Positions 8,884 through 18,475 of a stretch of 64,000 bases of DNA are shown here, piece after piece; within the stretch, counting starts at the first letter, position 1; every line of letters starts with the position of its first letter. The stretch covers positions 124,001 to 188,000 of the forward strand of contig JACKPV010000027.1 in the NCBI GenBank assembly GCA_024233305.1. The letters run 5' to 3'. The notes under the pieces are model-generated. The model did no database searches and was not told the DNA's origin. It was given only the letters and a program-made list of their open reading frames with translations. The stretch is from Verrucomicrobiales bacterium (lineage in GTDB: Bacteria; Verrucomicrobiota; Verrucomicrobiia; Limisphaerales; J093). Made by a program: the position numbers and the translations under genes.

Positions 8884-11800
8884 TCAACCCGAGCCCGGCC
8901 GCGGCGGGGGGCGCATCGCCGCTTCCTCGGACGGCGCCGCGATCCGATCCAAATCCGCCACCACGGCTTCGAGCCGCTTCTCCGAAACCCGTTCGGCGGT
9001 CCCGAGTTCCTGGGCAAACACCGAGACCTTGAATTCCTCGATCAACCAGCGCAGCCGGTTCCATTGGACCCACACGGCATGCACCCGGCCCGCGGCTTCC
9101 CGGTGTCGTCGCAACGCGCGCAGGAAGGGCTCCATGCGCCGGGCCCGCTCGACGTCGCGCGCCGGATCAAGCGCCGCCCGCCCAGCGCGAACGCAAAGGG
9201 CCTGCAAGTGGCGCCCGAGGTGGGGCAACTGGACAAACGGCACGTGCCGCAGGAAGCGGGGCGGGGTCAGGGCATCGATCTCGGCCCGCATCCCGGGAAA
9301 AGGACGGGGACACAACAACGCTTCCTGCCGACGGTTGAGAATCGTCTGCAGCCAGCCCTGGAACCGGGGCAGCAAGCCGCGCAACTCCCCCCGCACCCGG
9401 TCCACCGTCGTGGTGAACCCGTCCGCCGTCAGCGGCCACAACGCAATCGCGGTGAAGTAGTGCCGCCGGATGTTCTCCCACGCCGTCTCCACCAGTTCGT
9501 CGCCCGAACCCAGCGTGACGTAGAGATCGCAAGCCTTGCGCAATTCGCGCAGGTCCTTTCGCAGCCAGGCCAGTTCCCGTTCCAACACCACCTCCACCAA
9601 CCGCGCCACCCCGTAGGGCGAATGAGCCTGCGCCTCCTCGCGTCGACGAAACAACCGCAGGTTCACCACCCCGGATTCCACATGCAGCCCCGGAACCGCA
9701 TGCACCGGAAACCCGGCCACCTCCGCCACCAGCACTTGTTCCGGCAGGTCCCCGACCGACCACGTGCGCAAGTCGTAGCGCTCCCATTGCCGAACGGCCT
9801 GTTCCCAGGCGGGATTATCGTCGCCGGTCGGTTGCCGGCGCAGCGTCTCGCGCAACGCCCGGAGATCACGACCCGCCGCCACCGGACGGTCGTCGCGGCC
9901 CACGATCTCGACCCGCGGCCGGAGATGGTCCGGCAACTGGCCGATTGCCCAGGACTCCACGGGCACGACCACGCCGAACTCGCGCCGCACAAGGGCCGAC
10001 ATGGCTTCGAGGTGCCGACCGGCGGCCGCCTCAATCCCCGCAGCAATGCGCCGCGCCGTTTCGGGCAGGGGCATGAGGGGACGGCGCAACGACTTGGGCA
10101 GGGCCTGGAGCAGGGCCAGCACCCGTGCCTCGCGCAACGCGGGGACGGCCCAATCGAGCAGCGCGGGGTCCACCGCCTCCGCCAGCGGAGCCGCCAGCCG
10201 CACCGTCAAGCCGTCCTCCTCCGCACCCGGCGCATAGGCATAGCGGACGGGCACCGCCTCGTCGCCAAGCCGGATCCGGTCGGGGAAGGCGTTCGCGTCA
10301 AACGCCGCGGCATGGTCACCCAGCAGGTCCGCCGGCGTCGCCCGCAAGGAGCGCCCTTCCCCGTCCGCCTTGAGTTGCCGGTTGAGGGCGACCACCGATG
10401 CCACCCCCGCCAGCCGGGCGCGGTAGAAATCGAAGAGGGCTTCGTCAAGGTCCGGCACCACCCGGGCCGGCAGCCGCGTCTGCCACAGCTCGATCTTGGC
10501 GCGCAACTGGCGGTTGTGGGCCAGCAGGGCGCGGACCGGTTCCAGGATCGTCGGGCCAGGGGAATGCCGGCCGCCGGTTCGCGCCGCCTCCCGCCCGGCG
10601 GCCGCTGCCCGACCGGATTCCGGCTGCTGCCCCTCGGCGGTTGATTCCTCCAGCACGGCCTCCTCGACCAGGGCCGTTCGGATGAAAATCTCCGTGGCTT
10701 CGGTCGCGTTGACCTGCTCGTAACCGACCGTGCGTTCGCGCAATTGCAGGCCGCGCAGGGTCGTGTGCTCGGTCGCCACCACCCGGCCCTGTCGGCCGTC
10801 CCAGCGGGGATTCGAGTGAGTGGTGCGGACGATGTGGGGCGCCAGTTCGATCACCCACTCGGGATCGATGCCCGCGAGGGTCCGGGCGAAGGGACGGGAG
10901 GTCTCGACCAGTTCGCCGGCAATGACCCAGGCGGGCTGCGATTCCTTGGGGACCTTGACCGTCGGGGCGGGCGTCTTCTTCCCCGGGCGATTCGGCTGTG
11001 GCTTCAGGAAGAGGCCCGAGCCGGGAAACACGTGGACCAGACGCCCGCCCGTCGCGCGATAGACGTTGCGATCCTCACGTCGGGCCACGTGCCCGACCAG
11101 GCCGCAGAGAATCGCCCGATGGATGGCGGATTCGGCGGCCGGATCACGGTTCGCCTGGAAGCCTTCGAGCTCGGCCAGCGTCGCTTCGAGCTGGTTGTGC
11201 AGGTCCACCCACTCACGCATCCGCAGGTAGGAGAGGAAGTGCGCCTTGCAGAATTTCCGCAACTGGCTCTGGGTTCTCAACGACTCCCACGTGTCGTGGT
11301 AGGCCTGCCAGATGTTCAGGAGCGTGAGGAAGTCCGAACCGGGACGCTGGAAGCGCCGGTGGGCCGCGGAGGCGGCGTCGCGTTGATCGAAAGGCCGTTC
11401 GCGGGGATCCTGGATGCTGAGCCCCGCGGCGATCACCACGACCTCCGCGAGGCAGTTCTCGGCGCGGGCTTCCAGCACCATCCGGCCAATCGACGGGTCC
11501 AGCGGCAGCCGCGCCAGATCCCGCCCCAACCGCGTCAACCCCCGCTCGTCATCCAACGCCCCCAGCTCCTGCAGCAAGGCGTAGGCCCCGCGAATGGCGG
11601 ATGGCGCCGGCGGTTCAACGAAGGGAAACGTCTCGATTTCACCCAGCTGGGAGGCCTTCAGACGCAGGATGACGTCCGCCAGGTTGCACCGCTGAATCTC
11701 GGGCTCGGCGAAGGGCCGGCGGGCGGCAAAGTCCTCCGCGGAAAACAGCCGCACGCAAATGCCGCCGGAAAGCCGCCCGCATCGCCCCATCCGCTGGTTG

Positions 11801-13083
11801 GCGCTGCTTTGCGCGATCGGCTCGATCGGGAGCCGACGACTGCGCGTGCCCGCATGGTAACGACTGATCCGGGCCAGCCCCGGGTCGACCACGTAGCGAA
11901 TGCGCGGCACGGTCAGCGAGGTCTCGGCCACATTGGTCGCCACCACCACCCGCCGTCGCGGGCCGGGCGCGAAGACCCGCTGCTGCTCGTCTCCGCTCAA
12001 CCGTCCGAACAACGGCACCACGTCGATCCGCCCCCGCTGCCGCTTTTCCAACAGTTCGCAGGTCTCGCGGATGTCCCGCTCGCCCGGCATGAAGACCAGC
12101 ACATCGCCCTCGGCGGATTCGGCCAGGAGTTCCTCCACCGCCGCTGCCGCCGACTCCGTGTAGGGCGCCGTCCCGGGTTCGTCGTCCTCCGTCGCGGGCG
12201 GACGGTAGCGGACGTCCACCGGGTAAACCCGGCCCGAAACCTCGATTACGGGCGCTCCGCCGAACGCCTGCGCGAACAGCGGGGTGTCAATCGTCGCGGA
12301 AGTGATCACCAGTTTGAGGTCATCGCGCCGGACGAGCAGCAGCTTCAGACAGCCGAGGAGGAAATCGATGTTCAACGATCGTTCATGGGCTTCGTCCAGA
12401 ATGATGGCCTCGTACTCGCTCAGCATCGGGTCGCCCTGCAATTCAGCCAGCAACATGCCGTCGGTCATGACCTTGATCGCCGACTCGTGACGGGTGCGGT
12501 CGGTGAACCGGATCTTGCAGCCGACCTCGCGCCCCCACTCGCCGCCCAGTTCCTCCGCGATGCGCCGCGAAATTGACAGGGCGGCCACGCGCCGGGGCTG
12601 GGTGCAGCCGATGCGGGCGCGCGCGCCGAGCCCGGCTTCGAGACACATCTTCGGAATCTGCGTCGTCTTCCCCGACCCCGTTTCGCCCGCCACCACCAGC
12701 ACCGGATGCCGCCGGATCGCCGCCACGATTTCCTCCTGCCGCGCCGAAATGGGCAGGGCCTCGGGATAGACCACCCGCGAGCGGAGTCTGCCCCGTTCCT
12801 CCCGGGCGGCGACCGAGCGTCGGGCCCGGCTCAGCCAGTGATCCCAGGGCAGCGACCGGGCCCGCCCCGCGCGCAGGCTGCGCAGACCATGCGCCAGCTG
12901 CGCCGCCAACCGGACCTGGTCCGGCAGGAGACAATGGGGCAGGAGTCCCCGGAGTTCGGCAATCAGCTCGGCGTCGCGCACGCCCTTCTTGTCCCGGGAA
13001 GCGGCGGATGAGGAAAGCGATTTCGGCGCGTCCGTCCCCTCCACGGACGTCCCCCACCGCCCGCTCTTGGTGGCAGCCCGCAC
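8884..13083 (-). CDS. hrpA: ATP-dependent RNA helicase HrpA
   Basis: 1399 residues, typical of full-length HrpA. Walker A is GETGSGKTT (about 133-141), motif II is DEAH (230-233), SAT appears near 265, and the motif VI region includes QRMGRCGR. The middle holds the winged-helix/HA2 and OB-fold segments, and the long C-terminal domain of unknown function found in bacterial HrpA is present to the end. These DEAH-box enzymes remodel RNA, including stalled ribosomes and mRNA. The start is the first Met of the frame; a transposase remnant begins about 20 bases upstream, so the native upstream region may have been altered by that insertion. Codon use is like the neighbours. Confidence 0.95.
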   Translation of the reverse strand: MRAATKSGRWGTSVEGTDAPKSLSSSAASRDKKGVRDAELIAELRGLLPHCLLPDQVRLAAQLAHGLRSLRAGRARSLPWDHWLSRARRSVAAREERGRLRSRVVYPEALPISARQEEIVAAIRRHPVLVVAGETGSGKTTQIPKMCLEAGLGARARIGCTQPRRVAALSISRRIAEELGGEWGREVGCKIRFTDRTRHESAIKVMTDGMLLAELQGDPMLSEYEAIILDEAHERSLNIDFLLGCLKLLLVRRDDLKLVITSATIDTPLFAQAFGGAPVIEVSGRVYPVDVRYRPPATEDDEPGTAPYTESAAAAVEELLAESAEGDVLVFMPGERDIRETCELLEKRQRGRIDVVPLFGRLSGDEQQRVFAPGPRRRVVVATNVAETSLTVPRIRYVVDPGLARISRYHAGTRSRRLPIEPIAQSSANQRMGRCGRLSGGICVRLFSAEDFAARRPFAEPEIQRCNLADVILRLKASQLGEIETFPFVEPPAPSAIRGAYALLQELGALDDERGLTRLGRDLARLPLDPSIGRMVLEARAENCLAEVVVIAAGLSIQDPRERPFDQRDAASAAHRRFQRPGSDFLTLLNIWQAYHDTWESLRTQSQLRKFCKAHFLSYLRMREWVDLHNQLEATLAELEGFQANRDPAAESAIHRAILCGLVGHVARREDRNVYRATGGRLVHVFPGSGLFLKPQPNRPGKKTPAPTVKVPKESQPAWVIAGELVETSRPFARTLAGIDPEWVIELAPHIVRTTHSNPRWDGRQGRVVATEHTTLRGLQLRERTVGYEQVNATEATEIFIRTALVEEAVLEESTAEGQQPESGRAAAAGREAARTGGRHSPGPTILEPVRALLAHNRQLRAKIELWQTRLPARVVPDLDEALFDFYRARLAGVASVVALNRQLKADGEGRSLRATPADLLGDHAAAFDANAFPDRIRLGDEAVPVRYAYAPGAEEDGLTVRLAAPLAEAVDPALLDWAVPALREARVLALLQALPKSLRRPLMPLPETARRIAAGIEAAAGRHLEAMSALVRREFGVVVPVESWAIGQLPDHLRPRVEIVGRDDRPVAAGRDLRALRETLRRQPTGDDNPAWEQAVRQWERYDLRTWSVGDLPEQVLVAEVAGFPVHAVPGLHVESGVVNLRLFRRREEAQAHSPYGVARLVEVVLERELAWLRKDLRELRKACDLYVTLGSGDELVETAWENIRRHYFTAIALWPLTADGFTTTVDRVRGELRGLLPRFQGWLQTILNRRQEALLCPRPFPGMRAEIDALTPPRFLRHVPFVQLPHLGRHLQALCVRAGRAALDPARDVERARRMEPFLRALRRHREAAGRVHAVWVQWNRLRWLIEEFKVSVFAQELGTAERVSEKRLEAVVADLDRIAAPSEEAAMRPPPRPGSG

Positions 13084-13104
13084 GACGCCACCCGGACGGC
13101 AATC

Positions 13105-13560
13105 GGTCGGTGTTCCTGCCTGAAGCCAGCCTTTTGGCCCATTCTTGCGGCCTGCCCGACTCCCGCATCAACCGGCGCAAGCGCCATGAACTGCCCGACA
13201 TCCTGGTCATCGCCATCTGCAGCCTGCTGTGCGGGGCGGAGGGCTTCAATGCCATGGAGGACTTTGGCAAGGCGAAGGAGCCGTGGTTTCGGCAGTTCCT
13301 CAGCCGTAACGATTCAGTAACTCGTAGCCGCCGACGTGCAGTCGGCGCATGATTCAGCTGGGATAGGGCTGCCTGTTGCCGAGGGCGACGATTCACCGAA
13401 AGGTGACTGCTGATCGGAATCGGCGAGCCCGCGTAAGCGCTTGGATTTCAGCGCCGACTACACCTCGGCGGCTACCCGCTGTTGAATCGATACGGCTCAG
13501 GCTGCCCAATGGCATCCCCTCCCACGACACCTTCAACCGGGTCTTCTCACAAGGACCGGC
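13105..13560 (+). pseudogene. ISAs1-family transposase remnant, interrupted by a MITE-like element
   Basis: Translating 13105-13302 gives the N-terminal ISAs1 segment with LPDSRINRRKRHELPDILVI, CSLLCGAEG and GKAKEPWFRQFL. The frame then breaks at a 194-bp repeat and resumes at 13500 as RLPNGIPSHDTFNRVFS. Removing the repeat plus one copy of the TCA duplication restores QFL-R-LPNGIPSHDTF in a single frame. The catalytic DDE part is missing: homology fades after about 13560. It has no start or full-length product, so it is a dead fragment. It sits just upstream of hrpA on the opposite strand. Confidence 0.85.
13303..13496 (+). mobile_element. MITE-like 194-bp inverted-repeat element, copy 1 (complete)
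   Basis: Begins GCCGTAACGATTCA and ends TGAATCGATACGGC, which are inverted with one mismatch in 14. TCA flanks both sides (13300-13302 and 13497-13499). Inside are 25-bp subterminal inverted repeats (GTAGCCGCCGACGTG..) and a central CACCGAAAGGTG hairpin. No open frame of its own is credible. A TCA (TNA) 3-bp duplication is typical of IS5-family IS1031/ISL2-type transposases, so it may be mobilised by such an enzyme from elsewhere in the genome; this is an inference. Confidence 0.85.
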
Positions 13561-13688
13561 TTGTTCTCGGCCAAGAGGCGAGTGCATGCGATCCGACGAC
13601 AGATTCACGGCGTTTCTCCCCATCGCGTGGGGAGCGGGATGAGAAGAGGGTGCAGGGTAGGGTATCCCGCGAGCAGCATCGTTGGCCG

Positions 13689-13722
13689 GTGGATTTCAGC
13701 GCCGACTGCGCGTCAGTGGCGG
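13689..13722 (+). repeat. Degenerate fragment of the MITE-like repeat
   Basis: GTGGATTTCAGCGCCGACTG followed by a diverged GCGCGTCAGTGGCGGC matches one subterminal arm of the 194-bp element. No terminal ends remain. Confidence 0.5.
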
Positions 13723-13792
13723 CGAGGGATTGGGCCGGCGCGGCTCGGGTGCGGACGGGCGCTGGTCCGAGGGGGTGCCGATCCGGATCGGT

Positions 13793-14191
13793 TCAGCGCC
13801 CGGCGGCGGGAGAATCGAGGGTGGTGCGCGCGGCTTCGATCAATTCCCAGAACTGGGGGTTGTCCTGCAACGCGGCGTCCTCCTCGGCCATCGGCAGGCG
13901 CGAGCGGAACAGGAAGTCCTTCAGCGTGTTCCGGCTGAGAATCCGGTGGATGACCACGCCCAGTTCGTGCCGCTCGAAGTAGACGCGATAATCGCCCAAT
14001 CGAAAACGATGCAGCACGCGTCCTTCCCGCCGCAGCTTGCCGTAGTGCTCGAGTTCGGTGCCCAGGACCTCCTGCGGCAGACCACGGAAATCCCCGAGGA
14101 TCTGCACCTGCAGCTCCTTGGGCATGCGCGCCAGCTCCGCCGCGCTGGCCGGCGTGAAGATGATCTGGAAAGGCCTCATCTCGGCGGCCAT
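13793..14191 (-). CDS. RelE/ParE-type toxin-like protein
   Basis: 132 residues. The first 95 have the RelE/ParE pattern: FQIIFTPASAAELARMPKEL, then GRVLHRFRLGDYRVYFERHE and VVIHRILSRNTLKDFLF, with basic and aromatic residues on the predicted central sheet. The C-terminal 35 residues are an extension. An internal ATG at 14179 (MRPFQIIF) is an equally good start. Family members cut mRNA or inhibit gyrase and are paired with a small antitoxin; I see no antitoxin next to it, since the neighbours are the OPT transporter and repeats. It may be an orphan or use a distant partner. Confidence 0.65.
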   Translation of the reverse strand: MAAEMRPFQIIFTPASAAELARMPKELQVQILGDFRGLPQEVLGTELEHYGKLRREGRVLHRFRLGDYRVYFERHELGVVIHRILSRNTLKDFLFRSRLPMAEEDAALQDNPQFWELIEAARTTLDSPAAGR

Positions 14192-14261
14192 TCGACAACC
14201 CGACCGTTCCCGCCGTCAAGCCCCGAACCGCGACGGGGCAGATCCGCTGGTGGTGTCGCCG

Positions 14262-16568
14262 TCAGCTTTCGCCCGGTCGGTTCCGCAGCATTGCCTCGCG
14301 GCCGACCAGGTAGAGGAAGAGGGTCAAGGCGGCGAACGGCAGCAGGGCCAGCCAGTCCGCGTGCGGGCCGGCGAAGAACGGATTGCCGGCGCGGGCCCAG
14401 TCGGTGATCCGCGAGTCCAGCGTGCCAAGCGCGCCCGCGATAAAGGCGATGACAATGCCCGCGATGGCGCCGCCCGCGATGTAGCCGCTGGCCAGCAGCA
14501 CGCCGGGGCTCTTGTCGCTTTCGGCCGCCAGGGTGGCCTCGTCGAGGTCGTGTTCGCGCAACTCATGGCGCCGGCGACGGTCCACCAGCCAGCGCACCAA
14601 GCCGCCCACGAAGATGGGCGCCGACGAGGAGAGGGGCAGGTAGACGCCGACGGCAAACGCCAGCGACGATACGCCGCACAGTTCGAGAACCAACGCGATC
14701 ATCACGCCGAACAACACCAGCTCCCACGGCAGTTGCCGGTCGAGGATGCCCTTGATGATGTAGCTCATGAGCGTCGCCTTCGGGGCGTCGAACTTGCGGA
14801 CCTCGGTGCCGTCCGGGCGTTCGGTGAAGGCGCCGTTGATGCCCGGATCCACCAGCCAGACCGCCGCCCCGGAATCGTCCACGAGATACTTGCCGGACGG
14901 GCCGCCAACCGCATCGGCCTTCTGCCAAGTGCGGTGGGTCCGCGTGTCTTCCCCGGCCTGCGGGCCGATGATCCTCTCCCGCTTGCCGAAGGTCGCGTCC
15001 GCCGGCGCCTGAAGACCGGGCGCGACCTTTGCCGCCGGGACGTAGACGGTCGCCCGGCTGTTGAGACCGAGCAGGATCGGCCCGAGGACGAGTGCGCTCG
15101 CCGTGGCGCCGATGAGGATCGCGATTTGCTGGAAGCGCGGCGTTCCCCCGACGAGAAAGCCGGTTTTTAAATCCTGCGAAGTGGTGCCCCCGTTCGAGGC
15201 CGCGATGCAGACGATGCCGCCGACGGACAGGGCGGTGACGTAGTACGCCCCGCCGGTCCAGCCGACGATGAGGAAGATGAGGCAGGTCAGGAGCAACGTG
15301 GCCACGGTCATTCCGGAAATCGGGTTGGAGGAGGAGCCGATCTCGCCGGTGAGCCGGGAAGAAACCGTGACGAAGAGAAAACCGAAGACAACGATCAGGA
15401 GCGCGCCGAGCAGGTTCATGTGCAGCGCGGGGGCAAACAGGATCGCCGCCAGGAGGGCCAGCACTCCGCCGAGGACGAACTTCATCGAGAGGTCGCGCTC
15501 GGTGCGCAGAACCCGGGTGTGCGCCACGGCGGCCTGGCGCAGGTCCGCGAGACCGGCGAGGATGCCGTGCCAGATGGTGGGCAGCGAGCGTCCGAGGCTG
15601 ACAATACCCCCCGCTGCCACGGCGCCGGCCCCGATGTAGAGAATGTAGGCGCCGCGAATCTGATGTGGCGACATCTCCCGAATGGGGATGGTTCCGGGGG
15701 CGAGCGCAGTGGTCATGCCTTCGCCGAAGAACTGGATCATGGGGATGAGCAACAGGTACGAAAGCGCCCCACCGGCCATCATGATGCAGGCGATCCGGGG
15801 ACCGATGATGTAGCCCACCCCGAGCAATTCCGGCGAAATCTCGGCCGCCACCGAACCGGCCTTGAGCGGCGGTCCAAACACCTTTTCCGGCACGTCCTTC
15901 CACAGCTTGAGAGCGGACATCATCGTCTTGTAGGCGAGTCCGATGCCGAAGCCGGTGAAGATCGTCTTCGCGCTGACGCCGGCGGCGGCGCCCCGTTTGA
16001 TCGCGGCGGCCGCTTCAGCCTGCGCGGCCGCTGAGGCGGCGGCGCGGGATTCCGCGTTGGCCCCGGCCTTGAGGACCTGCGCGCAGGCCGTGCCCTCGGG
16101 GTATTTCAACTGGCCATGCTGCGCGACGATGAGGGCCCGGCGCAGGGGGATCATCATCAGGATGCCCAGCAAGCCGCCGAGCACCGCGACCAGCGCGACG
16201 CGCGTGAGTTCGAGGTCGAATCCGAGGATCATGACCGAGGGCATCGTCACCCCGACGCCGAACGCAATGGACTCACCGGCGGAACCCGCGGTTTGCACGA
16301 TGTTGTTTTCGAGGATCGTGGCGTCGCGCCCGCCGAACTTGGACCACAGCCGGAACAGGGCCAGGGAGATCACCGCCACCGGGATGGAAGCGCTGACCGT
16401 GAGCCCGACCTTGAGCACGAGGTAAAGCGAGGACGCGCCGAAGACCATGCCCAGGAGGGCGCCGACCGCCACCGCGCGCAGGGTGAACTCGCGCAGTGCG
16501 GTTTGCGCGGGGATGTAAGGCTGAAAATCGCCGCCGGATCGGGAGGCGGATCCTGATGTGCTGGCCAT
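14262..16568 (-). CDS. OPT-family oligopeptide (or metal-chelate) transporter
   Basis: 768 residues with about 14-16 hydrophobic segments. OPT-family landmarks are present: ALREFTLRAVAVGALLGMVF near the N-terminus, IVQTAGSAGESIAFG (about residue 90), YPEGTACAQVL, and the SSNPISGMT motif. These proton-coupled inner-membrane transporters import oligopeptides or, in the YSL branch, metal-chelator complexes; the substrate cannot be chosen here. A soluble insert of about 100 residues (GKRERIIGPQAGEDTRTHRT) lies between later membrane segments. It has no operon partner. The RelE-like gene begins 70 bases downstream on the same strand. Confidence 0.9.
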   Translation of the reverse strand: MASTSGSASRSGGDFQPYIPAQTALREFTLRAVAVGALLGMVFGASSLYLVLKVGLTVSASIPVAVISLALFRLWSKFGGRDATILENNIVQTAGSAGESIAFGVGVTMPSVMILGFDLELTRVALVAVLGGLLGILMMIPLRRALIVAQHGQLKYPEGTACAQVLKAGANAESRAAASAAAQAEAAAAIKRGAAAGVSAKTIFTGFGIGLAYKTMMSALKLWKDVPEKVFGPPLKAGSVAAEISPELLGVGYIIGPRIACIMMAGGALSYLLLIPMIQFFGEGMTTALAPGTIPIREMSPHQIRGAYILYIGAGAVAAGGIVSLGRSLPTIWHGILAGLADLRQAAVAHTRVLRTERDLSMKFVLGGVLALLAAILFAPALHMNLLGALLIVVFGFLFVTVSSRLTGEIGSSSNPISGMTVATLLLTCLIFLIVGWTGGAYYVTALSVGGIVCIAASNGGTTSQDLKTGFLVGGTPRFQQIAILIGATASALVLGPILLGLNSRATVYVPAAKVAPGLQAPADATFGKRERIIGPQAGEDTRTHRTWQKADAVGGPSGKYLVDDSGAAVWLVDPGINGAFTERPDGTEVRKFDAPKATLMSYIIKGILDRQLPWELVLFGVMIALVLELCGVSSLAFAVGVYLPLSSSAPIFVGGLVRWLVDRRRRHELREHDLDEATLAAESDKSPGVLLASGYIAGGAIAGIVIAFIAGALGTLDSRITDWARAGNPFFAGPHADWLALLPFAALTLFLYLVGREAMLRNRPGES

Positions 16569-16693
16569 AAGCGTGGACCGTCTTTGTGTGCGAGCCGCCG
16601 GACGCTAGCGGAGAAGGCGGAGGGGGCGCCAGCCAACGGCGAGGGGGGTTGGGCCGTACCAGAATGCGGCGAGTTGAGGAGCGTCGTCCAAAG

Positions 16694-17704
16694 TCACAAC
16701 CGGAGTTCAGCCTGGCGTGGACCCCGCCTTCGTTCCGTTCCGTTCGCCTGGCTGTTGTCCGTCACCGGCTCATGAAGCCCGCCGGTCTCGAACCGGAACT
16801 TCGCTCCTTCGAGGTAGGCGGAACGCGTTTCGAAGCAAAGCCAGCGCCGGCGCAGTCGCTCGGCGGCTTGTCCGGTTGTGCAGCTTCCCGCAAAGGGATC
16901 CAGCACGACGTCATTGTCGTCGGTGAGGAACTTGATGAAGTGCTCCGGGAGCTGGACGGGAAAACGTGCCGGATGCGGCTTGAGGCCCGCTTCGCTGCAG
17001 CGCCTGAGGTAGTAGCCGTTTGAGTCGTTGTTTCCGAGGGTGAGCAGGTTCGGCGGGATCGAGCCCTCCTGCTCGGTAAACTTGTGAGTGATCCGATGGC
17101 CGGACGGCCGCTCCTTGGCCCGGTATCCCCGCTTGAGCAGACGTTTCATGTCCGCGGAGTACGGCGCCAGGATGCGACGGTTGTCGGCCTTTGGTCGGGG
17201 CGTCTTGGACATCCACCAGAGGCATTCCACGGCGTCCTTCACGCGGATGCGGCGCACGGTGACCCATTCCGCGGGCGCCGGGAGCTTGGCGGGGTTGTAC
17301 CAGTAGAACTCCTGCGCGAGGTGAAACCCATGCTGCCTGACGAGTTCCAGGAGGATCTCGAAATGGCAGAGCGAACGCACCGGATTGCCCGGCTGCCAGC
17401 TGCCCCCGATGTTGATCACCAGACTGCCGTCCTCGCGCAACAGCCGCCGGAGGTGTCGGGCGTAGCCCAGCAGCCACTCGACGTAGCGATGCTGGTCGGC
17501 ATTTCCGTACTCCTTCTTGAAGTGGAGCGCATACGGGGGCGAAGTGAAGATCAGATTGACGGACTCATCGGGGATCCGGGGCAGCAGGTCCTCCGCCTTG
17601 CCCAGCCACGCGGCACCCATGACCGTCCGGAACAGCGGTTCGGGCAGGCCCGCGGAATACTCACGCGCCAACTCCTGCACCCTTGGCTGGCTTCGCTTCT
17701 TCAT
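16694..17704 (-). CDS. Type II DNA methyltransferase (beta-class, TSPPY; likely N4-cytosine)
   Basis: 336 residues. Catalytic motif IV TSPPY is at 54-58 and the SAM-binding motif DPFAGSCTTGQ is near 269-279, giving the permuted beta order (IV before I). TSPPY is usual for N4-cytosine methylases, with some N6-adenine exceptions. The central region, with WYNPAKLPAPAEW and GNNDSNGYY, probably includes the target recognition part. The ATG at 17704 is preferred to an upstream TTG at 17710. It overlaps the end of the fused controller-nuclease gene by about 44 bases, so the two are co-translated. It protects host DNA from that nuclease. Confidence 0.88.
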   Translation of the reverse strand: MKKRSQPRVQELAREYSAGLPEPLFRTVMGAAWLGKAEDLLPRIPDESVNLIFTSPPYALHFKKEYGNADQHRYVEWLLGYARHLRRLLREDGSLVINIGGSWQPGNPVRSLCHFEILLELVRQHGFHLAQEFYWYNPAKLPAPAEWVTVRRIRVKDAVECLWWMSKTPRPKADNRRILAPYSADMKRLLKRGYRAKERPSGHRITHKFTEQEGSIPPNLLTLGNNDSNGYYLRRCSEAGLKPHPARFPVQLPEHFIKFLTDDNDVVLDPFAGSCTTGQAAERLRRRWLCFETRSAYLEGAKFRFETGGLHEPVTDNSQANGTERRRGPRQAELRL

Positions 17705-18449
17705 GGTCAACTAGGGCTTGCTCGAAGCCTGCCCACCAGAACCCACCCGCTCCCTGCTCCGGCACCGGTTGCATGATGTCGAGCAGATCGTGTGCTTCGC
17801 GCCGTCGCGCCAGCCGCCGGGCGCTGATGTGGAGGTAGGTCCAGGAACCCGTGCGGTTGAACAGGCAGACCGAGAGGATGTCGAAATGGTCCACCCGATA
17901 AGCGCGCGTCGGAGTGCCGTCCATCGAATTGCGCGTTTTCTGCAACTCCACCCGATACGAATCCCGCCGGCGCTTTCCGTCCGGCGAACGGATGTTCTTG
18001 CACTCCACGCGGATCGGCCGTCCGCGGAAAATGAGGGTGAAGTCCGGTTCGCCGTCCCGGTCGGACCACCGCAGGCCTTGGATGATCCGGCGTTCCTGGA
18101 GCACGGCCAGTTCGCGGTGGAGAAAATACTCAGCGAGCTTGCCCTTCGCATCGATTTTCGCGCGGAAGCCACGTTCGATGGCCGAGAGGATGTCCTCGCC
18201 GTCGGCGTTGAGTTCAGATTCGAGCGGGTGTGGGGCGAGTCGAAACAGGCGCTGGAGCGACACCCCGAGGGCAGTCGCAACATCGTGCAGAACTCCGAGC
18301 GTCGCGTTCCGGTCTCCGCGTTCAAGCCCGCCAATATAGGTGTAATGTTTGCCGGCATGCTCAGCCAGTCGTTCCAGCGTCCATCCGTGGGCCTTCCGCA
18401 ATTCTCGAATCCGCGCACCGACCTTCTCTTGAATGCTCGCTTCGGGCAT
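17661..18449 (-). CDS. Controller-type HTH fused to PD-(D/E)XK restriction endonuclease (C-R fusion)
   Basis: 262 residues from the ATG at 18449. Residues 8-66 are an Xre/C-protein helix-turn-helix (VGARIRELRKAHGWTLERLA, then YIGGLERGDRNATL and ALGVSLQRLF). Residues 90-262 carry a nuclease core, with EPDFTLIF and RVECKNI giving Pro135-Asp136...Glu149-Cys-Lys151, the PD-(D/E)XK signature. The domain order and the partner methylase indicate a type II restriction enzyme carrying its own regulator. Longer starts (ATG 18512, GTG 18542) exist but would run through the C-box-like operator at 18476-18502. Such fusions are known but uncommon. The recognition sequence is unknown. Confidence 0.82.
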   Translation of the reverse strand: MPEASIQEKVGARIRELRKAHGWTLERLAEHAGKHYTYIGGLERGDRNATLGVLHDVATALGVSLQRLFRLAPHPLESELNADGEDILSAIERGFRAKIDAKGKLAEYFLHRELAVLQERRIIQGLRWSDRDGEPDFTLIFRGRPIRVECKNIRSPDGKRRRDSYRVELQKTRNSMDGTPTRAYRVDHFDILSVCLFNRTGSWTYLHISARRLARRREAHDLLDIMQPVPEQGAGGFWWAGFEQALVDHEEAKPAKGAGVGA

Positions 18450-18475
18450 GTGCGCGCCCAACCAGCGGCAATTGG

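Noticed and set aside
8830..12576. Two open frames of about 600 codons each on the plus strand
   Set aside because: Both are antisense to hrpA, which has full helicase motifs on the minus strand.
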